Origin: Mollicutes bacterium Phil14
Lineage (GTDB): Bacteria; Bacillota_I; Bacilli_A; ML615J-28; CAG-698
Direction: 5' to 3'
Length of the DNA: 64,000 nucleotides
NCBI GenBank assembly: GCA_001940985.1
Contig: MSHB01000017.1
Span: 57,410 to 121,409, forward strand
Part shown: in pieces, positions 28,772 through 38,936 of the stretch
How the letters are laid out: each line of letters begins with the position of its first letter
Numbering within the stretch: position 1 is the stretch's first letter
Translations under genes and position numbers: made by a program
The notes under the pieces: model-generated
What the model saw: only the letters and a program-made list of their open reading frames with translations
What the model was told of the DNA's origin: nothing
The model's database searches: none

Positions 28772-29659
28772 ATGAGTGAGATAGTCAATCAGATAATTAT
28801 TGGAATTCAGATGGGAAGTATTTATGCACTAGTAGCTTTAGGATATACAATGGTGTATGGAATAATAAAATTAATAAATTTTGCTCATGGTGATTTTATA
28901 ATGGTAGCATGCTTTATGCTGTATACTTTTATAATTATTTTGAAATTACCAGCAATCTTAGGTTTGATTTTAGCAATATTAATTACAATTATTATTGGTG
29001 TATTAACAGAAAGAGTGGCATATAGGCCTTTAAGAAAAAAGAAGTCCCCAACTATTACAGCATTAATAACTGCGATTGCTGTAAGCTTGATTTTAGAAAA
29101 TTTGTTTCAATTATTATTTGGAAGTGACTCAAAGATGTATCCTGATTTAATTAAACAAACAACTATTAACATAGGGAAAATTTCAGTTAGTAATATATCA
29201 TTAATAACAATTATTGTTTCAATAGTAACAATGATTTTGCTTACTTTGTTTATTAAAAAAACGAAAGTAGGAAAGGCTATGCGAGCTGTTAGTGAAAATA
29301 GCGATGCTGCTCAACTTATGGGAATTAATGTTGATAGAACTATTTCAATAACTTTTATAATAGGTACATTTTTAGCTGGTATTGCTGCAATCATGTATTA
29401 TATGAAATATCTAAAAATTGAACCATTTTTGGGGTCAAATTTGGGATTGTATGCATTTGTAGCTGCAGTTGTTGGTGGAATTGGCAGTATCCCTGGAGCT
29501 TGTGTTGGAGGATTTTTGATTGGCATCATTAAAGTTTTACCAAATATAATGAGTATAAATAGTTCATATGCAGATATATTTTTGTTTGGTTTATTAATAA
29601 TAATTTTAATATTTAAGCCAACGGGAATATTTGGAAAAAATATTGGAGAGAAGGTGTGA
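28772..29659 (+). CDS. livH: Branched-chain amino acid ABC transporter permease
   Basis: GSIYALVALGYTMVYGIIKLINFAHGD. Confidence 0.93.
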   Translation: MSEIVNQIIIGIQMGSIYALVALGYTMVYGIIKLINFAHGDFIMVACFMLYTFIIILKLPAILGLILAILITIIIGVLTERVAYRPLRKKKSPTITALITAIAVSLILENLFQLLFGSDSKMYPDLIKQTTINIGKISVSNISLITIIVSIVTMILLTLFIKKTKVGKAMRAVSENSDAAQLMGINVDRTISITFIIGTFLAGIAAIMYYMKYLKIEPFLGSNLGLYAFVAAVVGGIGSIPGACVGGFLIGIIKVLPNIMSINSSYADIFLFGLLIIILIFKPTGIFGKNIGEKV

Positions 29660-29661
29660 TT

Positions 29662-30789
29662 ATGCAAAGAAGTAATAATTCATTAGTACCTCTTTATTCG
29701 AGAAAAAAACCATATCTTATTAATTTAATCTCTTGTGTTTTATTGCTAGTTTTGGTATGGATTACTTTAGGTGCAGATTTTTCAAAAAGTATATATGTAA
29801 ATATATTAGGACTTAATTTTAGACAAATGGAAGGACTTGCCTTTATTATTTGTTATACAATTATTTTAGCTGTTTCCCTAAATCTTTCTACTGGTTGCTT
29901 GGGAGAATTAGTTTTAGGACATGCCGGCTTTATGGCAATTGGTGGTTATGCTGGAGCAATATTTTTAAAAGCTGTATCTAGTAGTATAACAAGCGAAGCA
30001 ATAAACAACCTTTATACTGTAATTGCTCTATTAATTGGATTTGTTTTCGCAGGAATTGCTGGATTTTTAGTAGGTATACCTGCTTTAAGACTTCGTGGAG
30101 ATTATTTAGCTATCATTACTTTAGGATTTGGGCAAATAATTGTAAAATTATTGGAATTGTTTAAATTTACTGGTGGTGCTAGTGGACTTACAAAAATCCC
30201 TAAAAATCAAAATATTGTATTATACGTATTAATAGTTATTATAGTAGTTCTAATTATTTTTACTTTAATGAGATCAAGATTTGGTAGAATGATTTTAGCA
30301 ATTAGAGATGATAATATAGCATCAGAAGCTTGTGGAATACCTGTAACAAAATGTAAAATTGCTACATTTGCTCTTTCAGCAGCGCTTGCAGGAATCGGTG
30401 GTGTATTGTTTGCTCAATATAATGGAGTGCTATTACCAAGTAAATTCTCTTTCAATTATTCTATAGATTTGCTAGTGATAGTTGTTCTTGGTGGATTAGG
30501 ATCATTTACTGGTTCTATTGTTTCCGCCACAATCTTAACAATTATTCCTGAATCATTAAGATTTTTTAGTGATTATAGAATAATAGTTTATTCAGTTATA
30601 TTAATTATAATAATGATCACAAGACCAAGTGGATTATTAGGAAGATATGAATTCTCAATGACAAGATTTATTAAGATGTTGCCAAAAAGAGTTAAAAACA
30701 TATCAAAGAAAATTGCTATGTTTATTAAAGGCATTTTCAAAAGAAAATCAAGTAACAACTCCAAAAATGGAGGTAATGAATATGAATGA
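29662..30789 (+). CDS. livM: Branched-chain amino acid ABC transporter permease
   Basis: LSTGCLGELVLGHAGFMAIGGY; GIPALRLRGDYLAIITLGFGQI; start ATG 29662 preferred. Confidence 0.92.
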   Translation: MQRSNNSLVPLYSRKKPYLINLISCVLLLVLVWITLGADFSKSIYVNILGLNFRQMEGLAFIICYTIILAVSLNLSTGCLGELVLGHAGFMAIGGYAGAIFLKAVSSSITSEAINNLYTVIALLIGFVFAGIAGFLVGIPALRLRGDYLAIITLGFGQIIVKLLELFKFTGGASGLTKIPKNQNIVLYVLIVIIVVLIIFTLMRSRFGRMILAIRDDNIASEACGIPVTKCKIATFALSAALAGIGGVLFAQYNGVLLPSKFSFNYSIDLLVIVVLGGLGSFTGSIVSATILTIIPESLRFFSDYRIIVYSVILIIIMITRPSGLLGRYEFSMTRFIKMLPKRVKNISKKIAMFIKGIFKRKSSNNSKNGGNEYE

Positions 30790-31564
30790 TTTAAACAACC
30801 AAAATAAAGTTATTTTAGATGCTAAAAACATCAGTATAGTATTTGGTGGATTAAAAGCCGTAACTGATTTCAATATAACAATAAGAGAAAATGAATTAGT
30901 TGGATTAATTGGTCCTAATGGAGCTGGAAAAACTACAGTTTTTAATATGTTAACAGGCGTATATAAACCTACATCAGGAAAGATAACTTTATGTGGTGAG
31001 GATGTTACTTATTTATCTCCACATGTTAGAGTAGAAAAAGGAATAAGTAGAACTTTTCAAAATATACGATTGTTTAAGAAACTATCTGTTTCTGATAATA
31101 TAAAAGCTGCTTTTAATACAAGGAAGAATTATACAGTTTTTGATGCAATCTTTAGAACAAAAAGATTTTGGAAAGAAGAAAAACTAATCGATGAAAAAAC
31201 TAATGAGATTTTGGATATTTTAGGATTATCTGATTGTAGTGAAGAAATAGCCAATAATCTTCCTTATGGAAAGCAAAGAAAATTAGAAATAGCTAGAGCT
31301 TTAGCTACTTCTCCAAAATTAATATTATTAGATGAACCTGCAGCTGGTATGAATCCTATTGAGACAAGTGAACTTATGGAAACAATAAAAACTGTTAGAG
31401 AAAAATTTAATACAACAATTTTGCTTATTGAACATGATATGAAATTAGTTATGGGAATATGTGAAAAAATTACAGTTTTAAGTTTTGGTGAAATTATTGC
31501 TAGTGGTTCACCAGAAGAAATAAAAAATAATCCTGATGTAATATCAGCATATTTAGGAGAATAG
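30782..31564 (+). CDS. livG: Branched-chain amino acid ABC transporter ATP-binding protein
   Basis: GPNGAGKTTVFNMLTGVYKP, GISRTFQNIRLF; start ATG 30782 (RBS GGAGG) preferred over 30713. Confidence 0.92.
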   Translation: MNDLNNQNKVILDAKNISIVFGGLKAVTDFNITIRENELVGLIGPNGAGKTTVFNMLTGVYKPTSGKITLCGEDVTYLSPHVRVEKGISRTFQNIRLFKKLSVSDNIKAAFNTRKNYTVFDAIFRTKRFWKEEKLIDEKTNEILDILGLSDCSEEIANNLPYGKQRKLEIARALATSPKLILLDEPAAGMNPIETSELMETIKTVREKFNTTILLIEHDMKLVMGICEKITVLSFGEIIASGSPEEIKNNPDVISAYLGE

Positions 31565-31568
31565 GTTT

Positions 31569-32486
31569 ATGCTTAAAGTTAATGATTTAAAAGTTGTATA
31601 TAACGGTAATATTAAAGCTTTAAAAGGCGTAAATTTAGAGGTTAATAAAGGTGAGATAGTAGTTTTGATTGGAGCAAATGGAGCTGGTAAAACTACTTTA
31701 CTTAGAGCACTAACAGGTCTTACTAAAGCCGAGAGCGAAAGCAGTGCTATTTTGGATTTAAGTGAACTTACAGATAAAAGAACACTTAATAGATTAGCAG
31801 GTCCAAAATTAACTGATAAATTATTAAAGACTTATGGTGAAAGTGATATAGTTTTTGATAAAATTAGAAGTGAAGAAAATATTGAAACAGAAGTTTTTGG
31901 AAAAACAACATTCATTAATAGAAAAAGAATTAATGGTTTAAGAAAGAAATATAATGAATATATTAAAACAGATTTACTGAAATTGCCAGCTTACAGGGCA
32001 GTGGATTATGGAGTTGCTCATGTGCCTGAAGGAAGACAAATATTTGTTGGTATGACTGTTCAGGAAAACCTAGAAATGGGAGCTTATAAAAGACACAACA
32101 TTATTAAGATCAAAAAGGATTTAGAAGAAATATATAAATTGTTTCCACGACTAGAAGAAAGAAAAAAACAAAAAGCTGGAACTTTATCAGGTGGTGAACA
32201 ACAAATGCTAGCAATGGCTAGAGCTATGATTAGTAAACCAAAAATCTTGTTGTTAGATGAACCGTCAATGGGATTGTCACCAATATTTGTAAGTGAAATA
32301 TTTTCTATTATTAAAGCCTTAAATAAAAATGGAACAACTATTTTACTAGTAGAACAAAATGCCAAAGCCGCTTTGAGTATTGCTGATAGAGGATATGTAA
32401 TTGAAACTGGTAACATTGTCTTAGAAGGAACTGGAAAAGAGTTGCTAGAAAATGATAAAGTTAAGGATGCATATTTAGGAGCTTAA
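31569..32486 (+). CDS. livF: Branched-chain amino acid ABC transporter ATP-binding protein with internal insertion
   Basis: GANGAGKTTLLRALTGL; GVAHVPEGRQIFVGMTVQENLEMGAY; LSGGEQQMLAMARAM; 305 aa. Confidence 0.9.
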   Translation: MLKVNDLKVVYNGNIKALKGVNLEVNKGEIVVLIGANGAGKTTLLRALTGLTKAESESSAILDLSELTDKRTLNRLAGPKLTDKLLKTYGESDIVFDKIRSEENIETEVFGKTTFINRKRINGLRKKYNEYIKTDLLKLPAYRAVDYGVAHVPEGRQIFVGMTVQENLEMGAYKRHNIIKIKKDLEEIYKLFPRLEERKKQKAGTLSGGEQQMLAMARAMISKPKILLLDEPSMGLSPIFVSEIFSIIKALNKNGTTILLVEQNAKAALSIADRGYVIETGNIVLEGTGKELLENDKVKDAYLGA

Positions 32487-32494
32487 CAATAGAT

Positions 32495-33166
32495 ATGAGT
32501 ATAAGATTAGATTATTTACCAAATAATGAAAATGTAAAATTGTATCAAGATGATGAAATGTTTTGCATAAATACTGATACTATGGCTTTAGGAGAATTTT
32601 TAGAAGTATATCGCAATGATATTGTTTTAGATATTGGGACTAATACAGGTGCTTTATTATTATACGCTTCTAGATTTAATCCTAAGAAATTAATAGGTAT
32701 TGATATTAATGAAAAGGCAATTGCACTTGCAAAAAAGAACATGGAATTAAACAATGTTGAAAATTGTACTTTATTAGTCGCTGATGGGAACACATATAAA
32801 TGTAGTGAAGAAGCAGATGTAATTATATTTAATCCTCCATATTTTAAAACACCATCATTAGATATGGGAAGTAATAAATATTTAGCCCTAGCTAAACATG
32901 AAGATAACTTTCCATTAGAAAATATGATAAATTGTATAAATAGGAATCTTAAAAATAATGGTAAACTTTATTTTTTGTTTCTTACTTCCCGTCTTAATGA
33001 GGTTATGCTTCTTCTAAACAAAAAAAATATTATTGTTAAAGAAATGAAATTTGTTTACGATGTTAATAAAGAGTTTTCTAATGTTGTTTTAATAAAAGCT
33101 GTTAAAGGTGCAAAAGAAGGCTTAAGAGTTTTAAAACCTCTTATAATTGAAAGAAAAAGTAAATGA
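32495..33166 (+). CDS. tRNA1(Val) (adenine-N6)-methyltransferase-like
   Basis: VLDIGTNTGALLLY and NPPYF N6-methyltransferase motifs. Confidence 0.8.
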   Translation: MSIRLDYLPNNENVKLYQDDEMFCINTDTMALGEFLEVYRNDIVLDIGTNTGALLLYASRFNPKKLIGIDINEKAIALAKKNMELNNVENCTLLVADGNTYKCSEEADVIIFNPPYFKTPSLDMGSNKYLALAKHEDNFPLENMINCINRNLKNNGKLYFLFLTSRLNEVMLLLNKKNIIVKEMKFVYDVNKEFSNVVLIKAVKGAKEGLRVLKPLIIERKSK

Positions 33167-33316
33167 TTTAGTGAAAGTGTTAGTAAAAAAATATGCTAAC
33201 ACTTTTTATTTTAGCTATTACATTATTAAAAACAAATTGACAACAATTATTATAGATGGTAAAATGTCAAGTGTGGTATAGTTTTAATATATGGATATAA
33301 AAAAGGAAAATAGGTT

Positions 33317-34066
33317 ATGGTTATAGATACAATAGGAAAATCAGATGCAAAAGTATTGATTGATGAAAATGAAGTTTTAAAAATTGAGACAACATCATTA
33401 ATTTCAAATAATGAATATCATATGCTAAAGTTGTTAAATGGCAAATTGCCAGTTCCAAAGGTTATGGATTTTTATCAAAAAAATGGTGAAAATTATTTGC
33501 GTATGAGTAAAATAAAAGGAAAAATGCTTTGCGATAAAGAAATAATAGAAGAACCATATAAAGTAGTTAAACTTGCCGCGAGCTCCCTAAAGAAATTATG
33601 GGAAATAAACATAGATGATTGTAAAGAGAAATTTATTATTAACATTGATAAAAAACTAGAAATAGCACGTTTTAGAGTTGAAAACGGATTAGTCGAGACA
33701 AGTATGTGCGAAGATGAAACATTTAATGGTAATGAGTTTTCCAATCCATTAGAGCTATTAGTATGGTTAGAAAATAATAAACCAAAATGTGATAAGTTAG
33801 TTTTATCACATGGTGATTTTTGTTTGCCAAATATTTTTGCTAATGGAGAAAATATTTCTGGATATATTGATTTAGGACTATGTGGTTTAGATGATATATA
33901 TCAAGATATTGCTATTTGTTATCGCAGTCTTAGAGACAATATTATCGGAAGATATTCAAATGGAAAAAATCAAAATTTTGATATTGAATTAATTTTTTCA
34001 GAATTAGGTATTGTTCCTGATTACAATAAAATTAGATATTATCTCTTGCTTGATGAATTATTTTAG
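33317..34066 (+). CDS. Aminoglycoside phosphotransferase-family kinase-like protein
   Basis: LVLSHGDFCLPNIFANGENISGYIDLGLCGLDDIYQDIAICYRSL (HGDxxxxN and IDxG). Confidence 0.88.
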   Translation: MVIDTIGKSDAKVLIDENEVLKIETTSLISNNEYHMLKLLNGKLPVPKVMDFYQKNGENYLRMSKIKGKMLCDKEIIEEPYKVVKLAASSLKKLWEINIDDCKEKFIINIDKKLEIARFRVENGLVETSMCEDETFNGNEFSNPLELLVWLENNKPKCDKLVLSHGDFCLPNIFANGENISGYIDLGLCGLDDIYQDIAICYRSLRDNIIGRYSNGKNQNFDIELIFSELGIVPDYNKIRYYLLLDELF

Positions 34067-34075
34067 GAGAAGTTT

Positions 34076-34888
34076 ATGGAAATTTGGGACGTATATGATA
34101 AAGATTTAAAAAAAGCCGGTTTTGATATAGCAAGAGGGGAAAAAATTCCAACAGGGTATTACCACTTAGCATGTGATGTCGTTGTAAGACATAGTGACGG
34201 GACATATTTAGTTATGCAAAGGGATTATGAAAAAGATGTATATCCTGGGTTTTATGAAGTCAGTGCTGGTGGAAGTGCTTTAAAAGGCGAAGATAAATAT
34301 GATTGTGTAAAACGAGAATTAAAAGAAGAAACAGGAATAGTTGCTGAAGAGTTTACTGAAATTGGATTTGAGTTAAACGATGATAGACAATATATTTGTT
34401 ATGATTTTTTATGTGTGGTTGATTGTGATAAAGATAGTATAGTTTTTCAGAAAGGTGAAACTGTTTCTTACAAATGGCAAAATAAAGATGAGTTAATTGA
34501 ACTAAAAAAAACAGGAAAAATTGTTCCTTCATTTACTGGAAGAATGAGTAAATATTTTGAGGTTTTAAACGTTGGAAAAAAATTCAAGGTGACAGTGGAT
34601 AGAAAACTAGGTTCACGTCATCCAAAGCATAAAGAAATTATATATCCTATTAATTATGGTTATATTGAAGGACTAATTGGAAAAGATGGAGAATTTCAAG
34701 ATGCATATATTTTAGATGCTGATGTTCCACTTGATGAATATGAAGGTCTTTTAATTGGAGTAATTATTAGACTATATGATGAAGAAACTAAATGGATAAT
34801 AGCAAATAGAAGGGATTATACAGATCAAGAAATTAATGAAGCAATAGAATTTCAGGAAAAGTTTTTCCATTCAGTATTAGTGAGGTAA
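34076..34888 (+). CDS. NUDIX hydrolase fused to inorganic pyrophosphatase-like domain
   Basis: Nudix box GSALKGEDKYDCVKRELKEETGI; C-terminal VTVDRKLGSRHPKHKEIIYPINYGYIEG...QDAYILDAD. Confidence 0.8.
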   Translation: MEIWDVYDKDLKKAGFDIARGEKIPTGYYHLACDVVVRHSDGTYLVMQRDYEKDVYPGFYEVSAGGSALKGEDKYDCVKRELKEETGIVAEEFTEIGFELNDDRQYICYDFLCVVDCDKDSIVFQKGETVSYKWQNKDELIELKKTGKIVPSFTGRMSKYFEVLNVGKKFKVTVDRKLGSRHPKHKEIIYPINYGYIEGLIGKDGEFQDAYILDADVPLDEYEGLLIGVIIRLYDEETKWIIANRRDYTDQEINEAIEFQEKFFHSVLVR

Positions 34889-34890
34889 CA

Positions 34891-35733
34891 ATGGATAGGA
34901 TATTGATAGTAGATGGTCATAATTTATTATTTCAAATGTTTTTTGGAATGCCCAATGTAATAATAAATAAAGATGGCAAAATGATTCAAGGAACATTAGG
35001 GTTTGTTGGGGCTCTTTTAAAAATTATAGATATGGTAACTCCTACTCATATATTAGTACTTTTTGATAGCGAAAAAAGAGAAGTAAGAAGTGATATATAT
35101 AGTAATTACAAAGCTAATCGCATAGACTTTAGTGAAGCGAAAGAGGAAGATAATCCATTCTCACAACTTAATGATATATATAAAGCTCTTGACTATTTAA
35201 AAATAAAACATACTGAAGTTGTTAAATACGAAGTTGATGATGTTATTGCAACATATTGCTTAAAGTATGGTGATTTTAATGAGATATTCATTTCCTCATT
35301 TGATTCAGATTTTTTTCAACTTATTAGTGAAAATGTAAAAGTGTTAAGATATAGAGGCAAAAACACAATTATTTGTGATGAAAATTATTTAAAAGAAAAA
35401 TATGAAATCACTCCTAATATGTATGTGGCATTTAAGTCATTAGTTGGTGATAGTGCGGATAATATTAAAGGAATTTGTAAAATCGGCCCGAAAACGGCTT
35501 CGAAATTATTAAACGAATATGAAAATTTGCAAAATTTGATTGCAAATATTGAAAAGATAGAGAAATTGCATATTAAAAATGCTCTAATAAATGGGCTAGA
35601 AGATTTGAAAAGAAACTACAAATTAGTAAAACTAACAGATGAAGCTCCAATTCCTTATGAAAAAGAACTATTAAAATATTCAAAAAGTTCTCTTAGAACT
35701 AATGACGTATTAATTGGAATAGGAGTGAAGTGA
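34891..35733 (+). CDS. 5'-3' exonuclease (stand-alone PolA N-terminal-like)
   Basis: LIVDGHNLLFQMFFG, EVDDVIATY, SFDSDFFQL, GDSADNIKGICKIGPKTASKLL. Confidence 0.88.
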   Translation: MDRILIVDGHNLLFQMFFGMPNVIINKDGKMIQGTLGFVGALLKIIDMVTPTHILVLFDSEKREVRSDIYSNYKANRIDFSEAKEEDNPFSQLNDIYKALDYLKIKHTEVVKYEVDDVIATYCLKYGDFNEIFISSFDSDFFQLISENVKVLRYRGKNTIICDENYLKEKYEITPNMYVAFKSLVGDSADNIKGICKIGPKTASKLLNEYENLQNLIANIEKIEKLHIKNALINGLEDLKRNYKLVKLTDEAPIPYEKELLKYSKSSLRTNDVLIGIGVK

Positions 35734-35746
35734 GGATAAAATAGAT

Positions 35747-37513
35747 ATGGAAAAAACAAAAGAAATTATTCTAATAAATAATTTTAAAACAGATTATCAC
35801 ATATGCAGTGGAAAAGACAGTGATAGTTGTACTAGGTTTGCTGCAAAGCAATTGCAAAAGTACTTATATGAAAGTAGTGATTGCTGCATCCCAGTATTTT
35901 CTGATAAATGCCCAAGAAGAAGTAAAGAAATATTAGTTGGGCTTAATGTAAGAAATACTAAAAAAGATGCAAGATTAAATAGTGCTAGTAGTGAAGCTTA
36001 TGTGATTAAAATTGAAGATGGAGATATTATAATTCATGGTAACAGTCCTAGAGGAACATTATATGGCGTTTATAGGTTTTTAGAGGAAGTTGTTGGTTTT
36101 AGATGTTTTACTAGTGATTGCGAAAAGGTAGATAAACATAATAGTATTATTTTAAAAGATATTGATATTTTTCAAGATTTCACTTTTGAATATCGTGAGG
36201 TATATTTTACTGATGCTTTTAATGGCGATTTTGCTTCAAAGAATATGTTAAATAGTAATCTCGCTGATATATCTGCTGATAAAGGTGGTAAAACAAAATG
36301 GTTTAACTTTCATCATTCATTTTCTGATTTAATTAGTCCAGATGATTATTTTGATAGTCATCCAGAATATTTTTCTGAGATTGATGGTGTTAGACGTAAA
36401 GAACATACTGAATTATGCTTATCTAATGCTGATGTTTTTAAACTAGCACTAAAAAAAGTAGAAACTTGGATAAAGGAAAATCCTGATTGTAAAATATTCA
36501 GTGTTGCTCAAGATGAATGGATGGGGCATTTTATAAAAATGGCCTGTGAATGCGACAAGTGTAAAAAGATTGATGAAGAAAATGAAAGCCAAAGTGGTTC
36601 AGTAATAACTTTTGTTAATAAAATAGCTAAAGCAATTAGTGAAAAGTATCCAGATATTTTAATCCATACTTTTGCTTATCAATATTCAAGAAAACCTCCA
36701 AAGAATGTTAAGCCACTTGATAATGTGATAGTTAGACTTACAAATATCGAATGTTCATGGGGAAATTCGATTGAAGAAACAGCCAAAAGAGATAAAGAAG
36801 GCAATTGCGCAAAATTTTTAAATGATTTAATAGGCTGGAGTAAAATTACTAATCGTTTATATATTTGGGACTATTGTGTGAATTTTAGAAATTATTTGTT
36901 GCCTTTCCCTAATTTTAGAACAATGGAAAAAAATATTGAATTATATAGGAAAAGTAATATCAAAGGTGTTTTAATGCAAGGCAATTTCTCTTATGGCGGT
37001 GGTGGATATATGGATGAGATGAAAAGTTATGTTATCAGTCATTTGTTAAGAGATGACCATAGCGATGTAAAAACTTTAATAAAAGAGTTTTGTGATAACT
37101 ACTATGGTGAAGCTAGTCCATATATTCAAGAATATATTTATCTTTGGGAAGATGAAGTGAATGGTAAAGAGTTATGGTTATATGATGATGCTGATTCAAA
37201 TTTGTTCAATTCTTCTAACATTGAAAAAGCTAGTAAACTTATTAATAAAGCATTAACTTATAAAACTGAGAAAACTCAAAAAAGAATAGAAAAAGTTGCA
37301 TTAGGCCTAGAGTATTTGAAATTAGTTAGACTTCCTTTAGACTATGAAAGAAGAAATGAAAAAATCGAAGAATTTTATGAAAAGGTAAGAAGTCAAAGAA
37401 TAACAGAATTATTTGAAAGAACTGCCTTAGAGTATTCAATTGATATAATGAAAAAGAGTAGATATTGTAAAGAAAGAAACAATTGGTATTCGCTTTACTA
37501 TATTATGCGATAA
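35747..37513 (+). CDS. DUF4838 domain-containing protein (glycoside hydrolase-like)
   Basis: N-terminal hexosaminidase-like region (GNSPRGTLYGVYRFLEEVVGFRCF) and VAQDEW, CECDKCK, TFAYQYS...PLDNVIVRLTNIECSW. Confidence 0.8.
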   Translation: MEKTKEIILINNFKTDYHICSGKDSDSCTRFAAKQLQKYLYESSDCCIPVFSDKCPRRSKEILVGLNVRNTKKDARLNSASSEAYVIKIEDGDIIIHGNSPRGTLYGVYRFLEEVVGFRCFTSDCEKVDKHNSIILKDIDIFQDFTFEYREVYFTDAFNGDFASKNMLNSNLADISADKGGKTKWFNFHHSFSDLISPDDYFDSHPEYFSEIDGVRRKEHTELCLSNADVFKLALKKVETWIKENPDCKIFSVAQDEWMGHFIKMACECDKCKKIDEENESQSGSVITFVNKIAKAISEKYPDILIHTFAYQYSRKPPKNVKPLDNVIVRLTNIECSWGNSIEETAKRDKEGNCAKFLNDLIGWSKITNRLYIWDYCVNFRNYLLPFPNFRTMEKNIELYRKSNIKGVLMQGNFSYGGGGYMDEMKSYVISHLLRDDHSDVKTLIKEFCDNYYGEASPYIQEYIYLWEDEVNGKELWLYDDADSNLFNSSNIEKASKLINKALTYKTEKTQKRIEKVALGLEYLKLVRLPLDYERRNEKIEEFYEKVRSQRITELFERTALEYSIDIMKKSRYCKERNNWYSLYYIMR

Positions 37514-37568
37514 ATCTTGCTATATCATTAAAAAAATGATATAATAATTCTATTAAGGGAGGAAAAAT

Positions 37569-38369
37569 ATGACAAATTCAGAAATTAAAATGGAAGCAAA
37601 AGAACTTGTTAGAGGAAATCGTGGAGTTTTTATTCTTGGACTTTTAATAATAGGAGCGTTGAGCTCATTAAGCACATTACCATATATTGGTTATGTTGGT
37701 TCAATTATAGATTTAATTCTTAGCGGACCACTTATGCTTGGAATGGCTAGCGTTGCTTTAGTAGTAGCGACTGGAGGTAAAGCAAAAGCTGAAGAACTAT
37801 TTTCTGGTTTTAAAAACTTTGTGACAGCATTTGTTGCTGGTTTATTACAAAGCATTTATTTAGCTTTGTGGGCACTACTAATAATTCCTATTTTTATTAA
37901 ACCTTTCTCATATGCACTTACTTTCTATATTTTGAGAGATAATCCTGAAATGAGTGGTAATGAGGCAATCACAAGAAGCCGTGAAATGATGGACGGAAAT
38001 AAATGGAAATTATTCTGCTTACATTTTAGCTTTATTGGTTGGTATTTATTAGGAATTCTTACTCTAGGAATTTTATACTTCTGGTTGATGCCATATGTAA
38101 AAACTGCTGAAGCTAGATTCTACTTAGATGTTAAAGAAAGATATGAAGAATATTATGGCGAAGAAAAAGTAGAAAAAAGCAATAAATGCCCTATTTGTGG
38201 AACTGTAAATGAAGCAGGAAACAAATATTGTGAAAAATGTGGTGAAGAATTAGGAGCTAAAGAAGAAGTTGTTGCTGAAAAGACAACTATTACATGTCCT
38301 ACTTGCGGAACAGAAAACGAAGCTGAGAGTAAGTATTGTTCACATTGTGGTGAAGAATTGAAAAAATAA
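37569..38369 (+). CDS. DUF975 family membrane protein with two C-terminal zinc ribbons
   Basis: DUF975-like membrane core (SREMMDGNKWKLFCLHFSFIGWYLLGILTLGI) plus CPICGTVNEAGNKYCEKCGEEL and CPTCGTENEAESKYCSHCGEEL. Confidence 0.82.
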   Translation: MTNSEIKMEAKELVRGNRGVFILGLLIIGALSSLSTLPYIGYVGSIIDLILSGPLMLGMASVALVVATGGKAKAEELFSGFKNFVTAFVAGLLQSIYLALWALLIIPIFIKPFSYALTFYILRDNPEMSGNEAITRSREMMDGNKWKLFCLHFSFIGWYLLGILTLGILYFWLMPYVKTAEARFYLDVKERYEEYYGEEKVEKSNKCPICGTVNEAGNKYCEKCGEELGAKEEVVAEKTTITCPTCGTENEAESKYCSHCGEELKK

Positions 38370-38489
38370 CATTTAAATGCAGATGTAAATTCATCTGCAT
38401 TTTTTAAATAATTACAAAAGCCAAAAAAAAATAAAAAAAATATTGCTAAATGATTTTAAAAGTGGTATAATAATTAAGCGTTAGGAAAT

Positions 38490-38565
38490 GGTCTCATGGT
38501 GTAGTGGTTAACATGTCAGTCTGTCACACTGAAGATCGCGGGTTCAAGTCCCGTTGAGACCGCCA
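38490..38565 (+). tRNA. tRNA-Asp (GTC)
   Basis: GGTCTCA/TGAGACC stem, anticodon GTC, GCCA end. Confidence 0.95.
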
Positions 38566-38584
38566 TTTAAAATTATTATTATTT

Positions 38585-38661
<77 letters not shown>

Positions 38662-38733
38662 TTTTTGTAAAAAAGCAAAAATAACTTGACAATTATGTTC
38701 ATATGTAATATAATGTATGAGCGTTAAAATGAA

Positions 38734-38810
38734 CGGGATTTAGCTCAGTTTGGTAGAGCACTTGGTTTGGGACCAAGGGGTCACAGGTTCGAATCCTGCA
38801 ATCCCGACCA
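38734..38810 (+). tRNA. tRNA-Pro (TGG)
   Basis: CGGGATT/AATCCCG stem, anticodon TGG, ACCA end. Confidence 0.95.
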
Positions 38811-38817
38811 TTTATAT

Positions 38818-38891
38818 GCAGGTATAGTTTAATGGTAGAACTACAGCCTTCCAAGCTGTTCGTGCGAGTTCGATTCTCGTTACCTGCTCCA
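38818..38891 (+). tRNA. tRNA-Gly (TCC)
   Basis: GCAGGTA/TACCTGC stem, anticodon TCC, TCCA end. Confidence 0.95.
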
Positions 38892-38904
38892 TAAGAAAAG
38901 CAAT

Positions 38905-38936
38905 GGTTTGATACGAAAAGTGTCAGACCTTTTTTC
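38905..38936 (+). terminator. Terminator after tRNA cluster
   Basis: GGTTTGATAC-GAAAA-GTGTCAGACC (10 bp with G-U pairs) plus T6. Confidence 0.8.

Noticed and set aside
33317-34066. Acquired aminoglycoside resistance gene
   Set aside because: Only general APH-family motifs (HGDxxxxN); embedded in an apparently native operon with no mobile context
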